From: Clostridiales bacterium
GTDB lineage: Bacteria > Bacillota > Clostridia > Oscillospirales > Oscillospiraceae
Assembly: GCA_004555655.1 (NCBI GenBank)
Contig: SFHJ01000004.1
Location: 40,094 to 104,093, forward strand
Direction: 5' to 3'
Length of the DNA: 64,000 nt
Part shown: positions 40,345-49,022 of the stretch, piece by piece
Layout of the letters: each line of letters starts with the position of its first letter
Numbering within the stretch: position 1 is the first letter of the stretch
Notes under the pieces: model-generated
The model's input: only the letters and a program-made list of their open reading frames with translations
Database searches by the model: none
Told to the model about the DNA's origin: nothing
Program-made: the position numbers and the translations under genes

Positions 40345-41589
40345 TTATTTGCCGGCCCTGGCAGCGGCCTTGGCGGCTCTGTTGCGCTCAAGGCGGGAGA
40401 TGAACAGCGCGCAGGTCGCGTCGCCCGTGATATTGAGCGTCGTGCGGCCCATGTCGAAAATCTTGTCGACGCCCGCGATGATCGCAATGCCCTCGACCGG
40501 GATGCCGATGGTGGTCAGCACCATCGCCAGCATAATCATGCCCGCGCCGGAGACGCCGGCGGTGCCGACGGAAGCCAGCGTGGCCGTGAGCACGATCATC
40601 GCCATATCGCCGATGGTGAGGTCGATGCCGTAGCAGCAGGCGATGAACACGGCCGCAACGGCCTGATAGATGGCTGTGCCGTCCATGTTGATCGTCGCGC
40701 CCAGCGGCAGGACGAACGAGCTGATCTCAGGCTCAGCGCCCATCTTGTTGCAGCACTCGATGTTGAGCGGCAGCGTGGCGTTGGACGACGTGGTTGTAAA
40801 CGCGCAGATCATGGCAGGAGCCAGACCCTTGAAGAACTTGAGCGGATTCATACCGGCCAGGAAGCGGACGGACAAGCCGTAGACAATCATGACATGCGCC
40901 AGATAGCCCAGGTATGCCACGCCGATGACAATGGCGAGTGTGCCGACGATGGAGGCACCGTTGACAGCGACAACGTTAATCATGAGGCAGAACACACCGA
41001 TGGGAGTGAGCTTGATGATCATCATCATGATCTTCATGACGACTTCGTTCATGTCGTTGATGATGGTGGCGATGCGCTGGCCCTTGTCACCTGCGGCGAG
41101 AACGCCGGCGCCGGTCAGAATGGCGATGACGATGACGGGGAGCATGTTGGTTTCGACCATGGGCTTAAAGAGGTTATCCGGGAAGATACCCACAATCACG
41201 TCCATGACGGAAGGTGCGGTCTTGGCCTCATACTCCAGAGAGCCAAGCTCGGCGCTGGGCAGAACGGGGAACGCACCCTTGAAAATGTTCACCAGAATAA
41301 GGCTGATGACAACGGCCAGCGCGGTGGTGAACATATAGTAAATAAAGGTCTTCAGCCCCACGCTGCCGACGCGCCTGAGATCTTTCAACGAGATGACGCC
41401 GTCTGCGATGGAGAACAGAACAACAGGCACAACGAGGAATTTCAGCAGGTTGATGTAGATTGTGCCGATGGGCTTGATCCAGTCGGTAGTGAACTGCGCG
41501 TTTTTCGTAAACAGCAGACCGACGAGGATACCGGCGAGCATGCCGATAAAGATCCATGCGGGTAGACTGAGCTTGCGTTTCTTTTCCAT
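40345..41589 (-). CDS. Dicarboxylate/amino acid:cation symporter (DAACS, GltP/DctA-like)
   Basis: A 414-aa protein with eight helices and two re-entrant loops. The serine-rich re-entrant hairpin TTTSSNATLPLNIE and the family motif PLGATINMDGTAIYQAV (with NMDGT) are intact. It imports glutamate, aspartate or C4-dicarboxylates with Na+ or H+. The start follows AAAGGGAGAGTATT. A TTAACA/TTAACG direct repeat lies about 90 bp upstream. Exact substrate cannot be decided. Confidence 0.95.
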   Translation of the reverse strand: MEKKRKLSLPAWIFIGMLAGILVGLLFTKNAQFTTDWIKPIGTIYINLLKFLVVPVVLFSIADGVISLKDLRRVGSVGLKTFIYYMFTTALAVVISLILVNIFKGAFPVLPSAELGSLEYEAKTAPSVMDVIVGIFPDNLFKPMVETNMLPVIVIAILTGAGVLAAGDKGQRIATIINDMNEVVMKIMMMIIKLTPIGVFCLMINVVAVNGASIVGTLAIVIGVAYLGYLAHVMIVYGLSVRFLAGMNPLKFFKGLAPAMICAFTTTSSNATLPLNIECCNKMGAEPEISSFVLPLGATINMDGTAIYQAVAAVFIACCYGIDLTIGDMAMIVLTATLASVGTAGVSGAGMIMLAMVLTTIGIPVEGIAIIAGVDKIFDMGRTTLNITGDATCALFISRLERNRAAKAAARAGK

Positions 41590-41859
41590 AATACTCTCCC
41601 TTTCTTTTCGGGCGCTGCCCGTGATTACGATGTTACAGTATCATGATTTTTGAGCCGGGTAAAGTCATAGTGACGAATCTTAACAGTGATTTAACGCAAT
41701 AACTATACAAAATAAACAAAAATTTAGAACGTGAAAAGACGTTTCGAAATTGTTAAGAAAAGGACGAGCTTTGTCAAGCGCACGTAAAACTGCGCTCGTG
41801 GCGGATGGAAGTTTGCCTTTGCAGCGCAAAAAATACTGACGCAAAATGGAAAAACCGGA
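41590..41859. other. Intergenic region upstream of the symporter
   Basis: About 270 bp, AT-rich in the middle, containing the TTAAC direct repeat (41680-41696). Weak minus-strand promoter elements (TTTACC at about 41660, TACTGT at about 41637) are seen. No coding frame with an RBS. Confidence 0.55.
41680..41696 (+). promoter_or_regulatory. TTAACA/TTAACG direct repeat upstream of the symporter gene
   Basis: TTAACA-GTGAT-TTAACG with the same 11-bp period as the site upstream of the kinase gene. Located upstream of the symporter start in the region expected for an activator. Confidence 0.5.
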
Positions 41860-41882
41860 GGCGCGCTGATTTTCAGCGCGCC
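41860..41882 (-). terminator. Terminator of the OadG gene
   Basis: GGCGCGCTGA-TTT-TCAGCGCGCC, a perfect 10-bp stem with T-tract GGTTTTTCC on the minus strand. Confidence 0.85.
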
Positions 41883-41915
41883 CCTTTTGTCAGATCTGTC
41901 AAATTCTGCAAACGC

Positions 41916-42263
41916 TCAATCCTTGATCTCGCGGATGGAGATGAACCGCAGCTCATTGAGCGGCTTGCCGGTGCGGTTTGCCACAATCGCCATCAGCATT
42001 GCGGCCGTGCGATCTGGCACGTCGTAAAGCTTCACCTGACCGGCGCTGCCGGGCGCAGGCCTCGCGGGCGCGGGTGCCGCTGCCATTTGCGCGGCAGGCG
42101 CTTTTTCCGATTTCGCCGTGCGGCTTGTCATGATTTTGCCCACAATCTGCGTGACCAGCATAAGCAGAATCAGCCCCAGAAACACCACGCCCATGCCGAG
42201 CACAACAATGATCGCTGCCGTACCGATGGAGACGTTCACCATCGCCTGATTTACCAAAAACAT
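41916..42263 (-). CDS. OadG-like sodium pump decarboxylase gamma subunit (orphan)
   Basis: A 115-aa protein with one N-terminal membrane helix (GTAAIIVVLGMGVVFLGLILL), an Ala/Pro-rich linker and a short C-terminal domain, the architecture of OadG/MmdD gamma subunits that assemble Na+-pumping oxaloacetate or methylmalonyl-CoA decarboxylase. No alpha, beta or biotin-carrier subunits lie in the window. A GGAGGCATACA RBS precedes it. TTAACG repeats overlap its promoter -35 region. Confidence 0.75.
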   Translation of the reverse strand: MFLVNQAMVNVSIGTAAIIVVLGMGVVFLGLILLMLVTQIVGKIMTSRTAKSEKAPAAQMAAAPAPARPAPGSAGQVKLYDVPDRTAAMLMAIVANRTGKPLNELRFISIREIKD

Positions 42264-42306
42264 TGTATGCCTCCTTCCGACGCGGCCTCGCGGCCTGTCT
42301 GCGCCT

Positions 42307-42339
42307 ATTATAATGCGGCGAAACGTTAATTTGCGTTAA
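42307..42339 (-). promoter_or_regulatory. OadG promoter with overlapping TTAACG repeats
   Basis: On the minus strand a perfect TATAAT (42307-42312) with a non-consensus -35 (CGCAAA, 42330-42335) overlapped by TTAACG-CAAA-TTAACG (42324-42339). The layout suggests control by the same regulator type as the other two TTAAC sites. Confidence 0.55.
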
Positions 42340-42380
42340 GGAAGCGTCAGGCCCCTATGACAGCGTATGCGGCGCGGCGC

Positions 42381-42414
42381 AAAAAAATCCCGGAACGACA
42401 GAGCCGTTCCGGGA
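42381..42414 (-). terminator. Terminator of the DUF4432 gene
   Basis: TCCCGGAACG / CGTTCCGGGA stem with a 7-nt loop and a TTTTTTT tract on the minus strand. Confidence 0.92.
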
Positions 42415-42426
42415 GATCAATGCAAT

Positions 42427-43428
42427 TTACTGCTTCAGCGCTTCCCACTCGGCCGCCGATTCGATGATCGACACCGTGACGCTGTAGGTCTTCGCCTCGC
42501 CGGGGGCGATGAATTTGAGCTTACCGGTCTGGCGCATCACGTCGCGACCGTCGGGCGTGCAGTTGCCCGGTTCAAGGCCGAGGACATAGTCCTTGTAGCC
42601 CATCATCTTCCATTCGGTGAAGCAGTCGAGACTGGCCGTGTCGAAGCTGATCTTCAGACCGAAGCCAAGCGCCGGGTTGAAGATCGCGGCAAGGCCGGGC
42701 CTGCTGCCAAATTCGTGGTAGTAGCACTGCTCTTCAAAGCCGGGCGTGGGGGAGAGGATCTTGTTCCAGGTGTCCAGGTCTTCGGCGGCGTGCGCATTGC
42801 GCGGCACTACGGTTTCCGCCGGGACATAGACCTCGGCCGTCTCGCTGAGCAGGGGATAGCCCATGTTCATGTGGTACAGCACCATCAGAGGACTCGTTTC
42901 GCCGCCGACATTTTCAATGCGGTCGGTGATGGTGAACGCGTTGACCTGCTTCGAGCACGCGATCGTGCGCGTCAGAAGCAGCTTGTCCGAAAAAATCTGT
43001 GCATGGCGCACAACAGCCTTGACGGTAATGGTGTCGTCGTCCATCTCCCAGCCGATGCGCTCTGCCGGCGTGTTGCCGATCGAGCCGTGCAGGCCCAGCG
43101 CCTGCCCTTTGTCAACGCAGGGCGAGCCGACAGCGGTCAGACCGCAGGTGGTCAAAAAGCCCGCTGTGAAGTTTTTCAGCCATCCGGCGTCCTTGTCATC
43201 ATAATATGCAGGCGCGACGTAGCCGTTGGCAGAGAAAAAGCTGAGGTTTTCTCCGCGGTAGCGCAGGCGGGCGATGTCTGCGCAGCGGTCGGCGCTGACG
43301 GTCAGCTCCAGGCCCTTGCCATTGCGCAGCTGCATCAGGCGCATCCCGTCGCCCTTGCCGCCGCACAGACGCATTTCCTCTACGCCGCATAATTGCGATT
43401 CGTGGCCGATATAGGCATTCTGATTCAT
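42427..43428 (-). CDS. Aldose 1-epimerase-like protein (DUF4432 family)
   Basis: A 333-aa protein with the beta-sandwich of galactose mutarotase-like enzymes. GLELTVSADRCADIARLRYRG and NPLMVLYHMNMGYPLLSE-type stretches, with conserved His in LYHMNMGYPLL and Glu in GLEPGNCTPDGR, match the DUF4432 sugar-epimerase branch. Substrate sugar is unknown. It is transcribed divergently from a LysR gene (182-bp gap), so the LysR protein may regulate it. Confidence 0.8.
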   Translation of the reverse strand: MNQNAYIGHESQLCGVEEMRLCGGKGDGMRLMQLRNGKGLELTVSADRCADIARLRYRGENLSFFSANGYVAPAYYDDKDAGWLKNFTAGFLTTCGLTAVGSPCVDKGQALGLHGSIGNTPAERIGWEMDDDTITVKAVVRHAQIFSDKLLLTRTIACSKQVNAFTITDRIENVGGETSPLMVLYHMNMGYPLLSETAEVYVPAETVVPRNAHAAEDLDTWNKILSPTPGFEEQCYYHEFGSRPGLAAIFNPALGFGLKISFDTASLDCFTEWKMMGYKDYVLGLEPGNCTPDGRDVMRQTGKLKFIAPGEAKTYSVTVSIIESAAEWEALKQ

Positions 43429-43535
43429 AGCGATCCCATCCTTTTCTTTTTGTAGTTTCCAATAGACATCGTATCACAAAGCGCGGAAATTGACAAGCGT
43501 TTGCGCGCGCTGGAAAAACAAATCCGCCGCAGGCG

Positions 43536-43563
43536 TTGACGCGCGGGCAAAATGTGGTAGAAT
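43536..43563 (+). promoter_or_regulatory. Promoter of the LysR gene
   Basis: TTGACG (43536-43541), a 16-nt spacer and TAGAAT (43558-43563), 47 bp before the start codon. Confidence 0.65.
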
Positions 43564-43610
43564 AAGAAAAAAGCGCCTGCGCGTGGTTTTTCTGGAACTG
43601 AGGATACAAT

Positions 43611-44495
43611 ATGGAGAGTAAAAAACTAGAAGCGCTGCTGATGGCAGTGGATTTGGGCAGCTTCACCAAGGCGGCGGAAGTGCTGGGATATACCCAGTCC
43701 GGTCTGACGCATATGATGAACAGCCTGGAAAAGGAGATCGGCTTCCCCGTGCTTGTGCGCGGGCGCAGCGGCGTGAGTCTGACGGCCGAAGGCAGGCGTA
43801 TCGAGCCTGCCGTGCGCGAATTCCTGCAGGCCAATACGCGTCTCAACCATGTCATTGCGCAGGCGGGCGCGGCCAAGGGCGAGGTGCTGCGCATCTCGGC
43901 CTATGCCAGTATCGCCATGCACTGGCTGCCTGCCATCATTCAGCAGTTCCGTTCCGAGTGCCCGAATGTTGACGTGGACATCCGCATGGCCGACCATGTC
44001 GACGGGCCGTATGAACTTCTGGAGAACGGAACGATGGACGCGATTTTTGTCAGCCGTCAGGACGAGGGCAGTTACGACTGGATCCATCTCAAGGACGATG
44101 CGATGTACGCGGTGCTGCCGAAGTATTATACCATCGGCAAGCGGCGAAGCTTCCCCGTGGCGGAGTTTGACGGTAAGGAGTTCATCATGCCCTCACAGGG
44201 CTTCGACAAGGATATCCTGCGCATCTTCAACCGCCTGAATGTCAGGCCAGATATCCGCCCCACGGCGGTCGACGACCAGACGGTCATCAGCATGGTGGCC
44301 CATGGGCTGGGCGTGAGCATGATGACCGAGCTCACGCTCAAGGGAAGGGCCGATACGGTGATGATCCGACCTGTCTCGCCGGCCTCCTCACGTGAGCTGG
44401 GTGTGGCCGTGCGCTCGATGCAGGAGGCCTCTGCCGCACTGGTGCGCTTCATCGACTGCACGCAGCGGGTGATCGGAAACATGCTGGAAAAATAA
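43611..44495 (+). CDS. LysR-family transcriptional regulator
   Basis: A 294-aa LTTR. The N-terminal HTH is LGSFTKAAEVLGYTQSGLTHMMNSLEKEIGFPVLVRGR, read here in two parts (residues 15-47), followed by the two-lobed effector-binding domain starting near residue 90 (EVLRISAYASIAMHWLP). An AGGATACAAT spacer precedes the ATG. The inducer is unknown. It is divergent from the DUF4432 sugar epimerase and is the best candidate for its regulator. Confidence 0.92.
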   Translation: MESKKLEALLMAVDLGSFTKAAEVLGYTQSGLTHMMNSLEKEIGFPVLVRGRSGVSLTAEGRRIEPAVREFLQANTRLNHVIAQAGAAKGEVLRISAYASIAMHWLPAIIQQFRSECPNVDVDIRMADHVDGPYELLENGTMDAIFVSRQDEGSYDWIHLKDDAMYAVLPKYYTIGKRRSFPVAEFDGKEFIMPSQGFDKDILRIFNRLNVRPDIRPTAVDDQTVISMVAHGLGVSMMTELTLKGRADTVMIRPVSPASSRELGVAVRSMQEASAALVRFIDCTQRVIGNMLEK

Positions 44496-44496
44496 G

Positions 44497-44522
44497 AAAA
44501 CAGCCTCATGGGAGGCTGTTTT
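44497..44522 (+). terminator. Bidirectional terminator between LysR and the Pcp fusion
   Basis: AAAACAGCCTC-ATGG-GAGGCTGTTTT, a perfect 11-bp symmetric stem between two convergent genes. Confidence 0.92.
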
Positions 44523-44537
44523 CCTTTCGCGCAGCAG

Positions 44538-45713
44538 TTATTTCTTTGCCATTGCCTGCAGCGTCTGCCCAACGGCGCAGCAGAGCCCCTTCGCAATCGT
44601 CTCCAGCTCCATCCCCGGCGTTCCGGCGGGTTTGCCGGCCGCCTGCGCGAAGCAATAGGGGACATGGATAAACCCGCCCACAAGCGAAGGATGCGCAGTT
44701 TCAATCAGGTGCATGAGCGTATAAAATACATCGTTGCAGACAAAGCTGCCTGCCGACTGCGAAAGATACGCCGGGACACCGGCTGCCCGGACGGCAGAAA
44801 CAATAGCCTTGGCCGGAAGACCGGTGAAATACGCCGCAGGGCCGCCGGGCACGACAGGCACGTCACAGGGGGTGTTCCCGGCGTTGTCTGCAATGCGCGC
44901 GTCGCGCAGATTGACAGCCACACGCTCAATCAGAAGCCCGCTTGCGCCGCCTGCCTGTCCCACGCAGATGACGAGATCTGGTTCAGCCTCCCGAATGGCT
45001 GCCAGCAGCACGCCGCCCGCCGTTTGGAAGACGGTGGGCAGCTCTTTTTTTACGATACGTGCGCCGCAGACCGTCTCGGGCAGTAGCTTCACGGCCTCGA
45101 ACGCGGGATTCGTTGTCTCGCCGCCAAACGGGTCAAACCCCGTGAGCAGAATCTTGTACGGGTGCTTGCCCATGTCCATGCAGGCAGCGTCAAACCTTGC
45201 ACGCGTAAGGCAGCTGTAGTGCAGGATCTGCCGGCCGCTGGCTGCAAGCCATCTGGTATCGTGCTCGGTGTGGTGATACAAAAACCCGCATTTTTCCTGT
45301 ACGCGGCGCGAGTTGCCGTTGCCCTCAAAGTGTGAGCACCAGACCCGTTCTGCGCCGAGTTCTTCAAAACAGTGTGCGAGCATCGGCTGCATTGCCTCAC
45401 AAATCAGGCCCCGGCCCCAGTATTCGCTTCCAAGCCAGTAGCCCAGCTCCGGCTCGCCGTTCGCGCCGAACTGCGCGTCGGAGGAGAATTCTCCGATGCT
45501 GCCCACGACCGCGCCCGTCTGCTTGAGCACCAACGCGTATGTCTCGGGCTTGGAAAGCACCGTGCGGATGATTTCGCGGCTGTTTTCTGCGCTTGTATGT
45601 ACCGGCCAGCCCGCAATCGGGCCAACCTTCGGGTCGCACGCGAGACGGTAGAGTTCCTCCGCGTCATCTTCGCGCCACGGCCGCAGGAGCAGGCGTGTTG
45701 TTTCAAGCTGCAT
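44538..45713 (-). CDS. GNAT acetyltransferase fused to pyroglutamyl-peptidase I
   Basis: A 391-aa two-domain protein. Residues 1-175 are a RimJ-type GNAT (TTRLLLRPWREDDAEELYRL, acetyl-CoA loop YWGRGLICEA, NSRRVQEKCGF). Residues 185-391 are a complete pyroglutamyl-peptidase I (KILLTGFDPFGGETTNPAFE) with Glu263 in LIERVAVN, Cys326 in SAGSFVCNDVFY and His350 in GGFIHVPY, the full C15 catalytic triad. The frame is continuous and no RBS precedes the internal Met codons near 180, so it reads as a true fusion rather than two genes. Confidence 0.88.
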   Translation of the reverse strand: MQLETTRLLLRPWREDDAEELYRLACDPKVGPIAGWPVHTSAENSREIIRTVLSKPETYALVLKQTGAVVGSIGEFSSDAQFGANGEPELGYWLGSEYWGRGLICEAMQPMLAHCFEELGAERVWCSHFEGNGNSRRVQEKCGFLYHHTEHDTRWLAASGRQILHYSCLTRARFDAACMDMGKHPYKILLTGFDPFGGETTNPAFEAVKLLPETVCGARIVKKELPTVFQTAGGVLLAAIREAEPDLVICVGQAGGASGLLIERVAVNLRDARIADNAGNTPCDVPVVPGGPAAYFTGLPAKAIVSAVRAAGVPAYLSQSAGSFVCNDVFYTLMHLIETAHPSLVGGFIHVPYCFAQAAGKPAGTPGMELETIAKGLCCAVGQTLQAMAKK

Positions 45714-45785
45714 GGCGAATCGTCTCCTTGTCGTCTTTCGCCTATTCTAGCCCATTTTCACGCGCAAAGCAAGCCCGTTGCGGCC

Positions 45786-46841
45786 TCAGACGTAGCTGCC
45801 GAAATCCCTGACAGCCTGTAGAAATGCCTCAATGTTTTCCCAGGGGACCTCCGGTTCGAGCAGGTGCGTCGGCGCGATGGTCAGACCACCGCCCGCGCCA
45901 ACCGTCTCGATCATCAGCCTGACCTTCTCCCGCACTTCTTCCGGTGTGCCGAAGGGCATTGTCGTCTGCGTGCCAACGGTGCCCCAGAATGACAGCCGGT
46001 CGCCATAGAGCCGTTTGAGCAAAATGGGATCAACGCACTCGGGCTGAACCGGATTGAGGATATCGACGCCGATTTCAATGAGCTCAGGAATGATATCATA
46101 GATGGTGCCGTCAGAATGATACATCGCCAGAACATCCGGATTAACGGCTTTGGCGGCGGCGATGGTCGCGGCTGTGGCGGGCTTGACCCATCTGCGCCAG
46201 ACCTCCACGCTCATCATCATCGCGCGCTGTGTGCCCACATCGTCGCCGAAGACGATCATGTCCACACCGGATTTGGCGGCCAGCGTGGCAATTTTGCACT
46301 GTGCATCGGTCATTTTATTCATGCAAGCGGCCGCCATTTCTTCATCACTGATGAAGTCGACCAATAAATTGTCAAGCCCGCGAAGATACCATGCAGGCTC
46401 AAAGACCTGAATGGCGAAGAATGCAGCAGCGCGGCCCTGCGCATGTGCTTTTTCTACCTGTTCGCGCACGGCCTGCCAGCGCGCCGGTTCCTCCACGTTG
46501 GGGAACGGATACGCCTCGACCTGTTCAGGAGAATCGAAGTCGGCCATCGGAGAGACAAATCTTGCAAAGTGCGCGACGCTGCCGCGCTGATAGCCAACGC
46601 CCCATTCATCGATGCTGCTCAACGTTTCCGGGTGCTTGTGATAGATGCTGTGATCGATCTTTACTGTGGCCGGCGGCAGCTCAATGTACTGCACCGGCAT
46701 GTCAAAGGCCTTGACGACGTCGTCAGTTCCGTAGCGGCGCAGCAATTCTTCCTTCAGCGAGTCACACATGGAAAACTGGAAGGGGACTCGATCACAGCGC
46801 TGGCGGCGCATTGCGGCCAACAGGTTTTCTCGATGGTTCAT
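45786..46841 (-). CDS. Uroporphyrinogen decarboxylase (UroD/MtaA)-family protein
   Basis: A 351-aa TIM-barrel protein of the UroD-like methyltransferase family (NHRENLLAAMRRQRCDRVPF at the start, MYHSDGTIYDIIPELIEIGVDILNPVQPE near residue 235-265). Such proteins often act as corrinoid methyltransferases on methylated substrates rather than in haem synthesis, but no corrinoid protein is adjacent. The ATG at 46841 is chosen because AAAGGA lies 8 nt upstream, whereas it abuts the ATG at 46850. It is divergent from an AraC regulator. Confidence 0.8.
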   Translation of the reverse strand: MNHRENLLAAMRRQRCDRVPFQFSMCDSLKEELLRRYGTDDVVKAFDMPVQYIELPPATVKIDHSIYHKHPETLSSIDEWGVGYQRGSVAHFARFVSPMADFDSPEQVEAYPFPNVEEPARWQAVREQVEKAHAQGRAAAFFAIQVFEPAWYLRGLDNLLVDFISDEEMAAACMNKMTDAQCKIATLAAKSGVDMIVFGDDVGTQRAMMMSVEVWRRWVKPATAATIAAAKAVNPDVLAMYHSDGTIYDIIPELIEIGVDILNPVQPECVDPILLKRLYGDRLSFWGTVGTQTTMPFGTPEEVREKVRLMIETVGAGGGLTIAPTHLLEPEVPWENIEAFLQAVRDFGSYV

Positions 46842-46876
46842 TTGGCTCATCCTTTCCACATTTTTTTCCATTGTAC

Positions 46877-46906
46877 TTGACAAATACTCACGCAGGAATG
46901 TAAAAT
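46877..46906 (+). promoter_or_regulatory. Promoter of the AraC-family gene
   Basis: A perfect TTGACA (46877-46882), an 18-nt spacer and TAAAAT (46901-46906) in the 99-bp divergent region. Confidence 0.65.
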
Positions 46907-46940
46907 CCGATTGATAGTTTATAAATAAGGATTTGATTTT

Positions 46941-47816
46941 GTGGAGTATCTTGAACACCTGCTGTCCGATATTCTTTCGGTCACGAGCATCGTTAACGCG
47001 CGGCGCCTGCACTGCGCGAAAGAGTGGAAGTATGAAGGCGAACGGCACAGCTGCTGGGAGCTGCAGTATATGGCCTCGGGAGACGTCTATATCCATCTGC
47101 ACAATCGGTTCTACAAGCTCCGAGAAGGTGAGCTTGTCCTGCTCTCTCCGGATACATTTCACGTCATCTACGGCGACGGTGAGAACGACGCGCAGATGTG
47201 GGTCATCTCCTTCAGTGTTGAGGGGGACGGACTGGACGGGCTGGGCCGCGGCGCATTTACAGTCTCCAACCGCTGCAGAGCGCTGCTTTCGGCTGTGATT
47301 GACGATGTAGACGCAGGTTTTTCGTGTTCAGAGCGGACGGATGTTCCCGCGCTCCTGACGCGATTGCGAACTGCGCCCATCGGCAATGACCAACTGATCC
47401 GCGTGCAGCTCGAGCAGGTGTTGCTGCTTTTGCTGCAGTCCGACACATGCATGTCGGTTTTTGCCGGGCGGCTGGAGCTGCAGTCACACTGCGGCCAGGA
47501 TTTTCTGGCGGAGCGCATCCGTGAATACATGCTGCAGCATGTCGAGGGCCAGCTTCGCCTTTCCCAGGTCGCGCAGGCGTTCTACATCTCGGAATCCATG
47601 GTCAAGACGACCTATAAAAAACAGTTTGGCGTGAGCCTGATTGCAGACTATCACCGGCAGAAGGTAGAACGGGCAAAGATCCTGCTCAGCCGATCGGAAT
47701 TGAACATCGGACAGATTTCTGCCCGGCTGGGCTTCGAAAATGTCTACCACTTCAGCAATTTTTTTAAAAAATACACAAATCTTGCGCCGTCACACTATCG
47801 AAAGAACATCGAATAA
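46941..47816 (+). CDS. AraC-family transcriptional regulator
   Basis: A 291-aa regulator with an N-terminal cupin-like sensing domain (residues ~25-110, LQYMASGDVYIHLHNRFYKL) and a C-terminal double HTH (LSQVAQAFYISESMVKTTYKK; IGQISARLGFENVYHFSNFFKK). A GTG start follows AAGGATTTGATTTT. It probably controls the divergent UroD-family gene and the downstream sugar-binding protein. Confidence 0.9.
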   Translation: MEYLEHLLSDILSVTSIVNARRLHCAKEWKYEGERHSCWELQYMASGDVYIHLHNRFYKLREGELVLLSPDTFHVIYGDGENDAQMWVISFSVEGDGLDGLGRGAFTVSNRCRALLSAVIDDVDAGFSCSERTDVPALLTRLRTAPIGNDQLIRVQLEQVLLLLLQSDTCMSVFAGRLELQSHCGQDFLAERIREYMLQHVEGQLRLSQVAQAFYISESMVKTTYKKQFGVSLIADYHRQKVERAKILLSRSELNIGQISARLGFENVYHFSNFFKKYTNLAPSHYRKNIE

Positions 47817-47978
47817 ACCAAATCAAAATGGTGGGTTGACCGTAACCATTCACAAGCCGCGCTCAAACATATTGATGTCTTTTTTTATATTTTATCTGCC
47901 TGATTTGATATTGCGGGAAGAAAAACTGCAGATTATGCTAGATACAGCTGCAGCGCAATACAAACAGGAGGAATTACA

Positions 47979-49010
47979 ATGAAGAAGCTGATCGTTATTT
48001 TGCTCGCGTTCGTGTTGATTCTGTCGCTGTCCGCCTGTGCGCAGACACCAGGTGCAGCGCCGTCCGATGCTGCTGCGGCTGAAACACCGCAGTCCGATGC
48101 TGTGAGCAAACCGGAATCGGATTCCCCGCTGGCCGGCAAGAGAATCGGCTGCACGATCGTGTATAAGGGCGATGAGTGGTGCTCCGCGCTGGCAACAGCG
48201 CTTGAGAAGACGGCCGAGAATTATGGCGCCACGATCACTGTGGAAGATGGCGAGATCAACGACGAAGTGCAGACCAAGCAGATTGAAAACATGCTTTCCA
48301 GCGGCGTTGATATGATCTTTGCCGATCCTGCGACACCCGATGGATGCACGGAGGTGCTGATGAAGGCCGTGGACGCCGGGATCCCCATTATCATCTACGA
48401 CTGCTACTGGAACGAGGCTGACCAGGCGGTCACATCGATCACCTGGGATCAGGAGCTGACGGGCGAGCTGACAGCAGAATATCTGATCGATTATGTTGCC
48501 GCGCATCCTGAGCGGTATCCCGACGGCGAGGCAAATGTCGTTCTGTTGGAGCTGAATACGTCCTCTGCCGCTGAGCTCAGAAGCAAGTGCTTCACCGAAG
48601 TGCTGGCAGAAAAGGCGCCCGGAATCCAGATCGTTGAGGTACAGGACTGCGAGGGAAACCGCGAAAAGGGCGCGAATGTCATTGCAAATACGGTCGTTCC
48701 GTTTGATTTTGTCGTATCCGTTGTCGACAACGGCGCATGGGGCGCGGTTTCAACGCTGCGTGCACTCGGTAATGAGGACGTCAAGGTGCTCTCCATGGGC
48801 GCGTACGGTGCAGAGCCGTTTGAAGCGCTGTATGAAGACGACCCGAATTATCTGGCCTGTGTCGTTGTTGATCCGCAGGTCATCTCCGACGGCATCTACT
48901 CTGCCGCGGAGCGGCACCTCAAAGGCGAGTGCGTAGACGCGACGACCTATATCGATCTGTTTGTCGCCGATCACTCCAATGTCACAAACTTCTGGTCATT
49001 TGATGAATAA
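47979..49010 (+). CDS. Periplasmic sugar-binding-type lipoprotein (type 1 PBP), orphan
   Basis: A 343-aa lipoprotein. A signal peptide ends at the lipobox LSAC (Cys20), then a Ser/Ala/Pro linker (20-50) and a ribose/xylose-binding fold (Peripla_BP_4: IGCTIVYKGDEWCSALATAL, SSGVDMIFADPATPDG). No ABC ATPase or permease follows; a terminator ends the gene. It may serve a remote transporter or act as a sensory binding protein. A CAGGAGGAATTACA RBS precedes the ATG. Confidence 0.9.
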   Translation: MKKLIVILLAFVLILSLSACAQTPGAAPSDAAAAETPQSDAVSKPESDSPLAGKRIGCTIVYKGDEWCSALATALEKTAENYGATITVEDGEINDEVQTKQIENMLSSGVDMIFADPATPDGCTEVLMKAVDAGIPIIIYDCYWNEADQAVTSITWDQELTGELTAEYLIDYVAAHPERYPDGEANVVLLELNTSSAAELRSKCFTEVLAEKAPGIQIVEVQDCEGNREKGANVIANTVVPFDFVVSVVDNGAWGAVSTLRALGNEDVKVLSMGAYGAEPFEALYEDDPNYLACVVVDPQVISDGIYSAAERHLKGECVDATTYIDLFVADHSNVTNFWSFDE

Positions 49011-49022
49011 CGCTTTTCAGCG

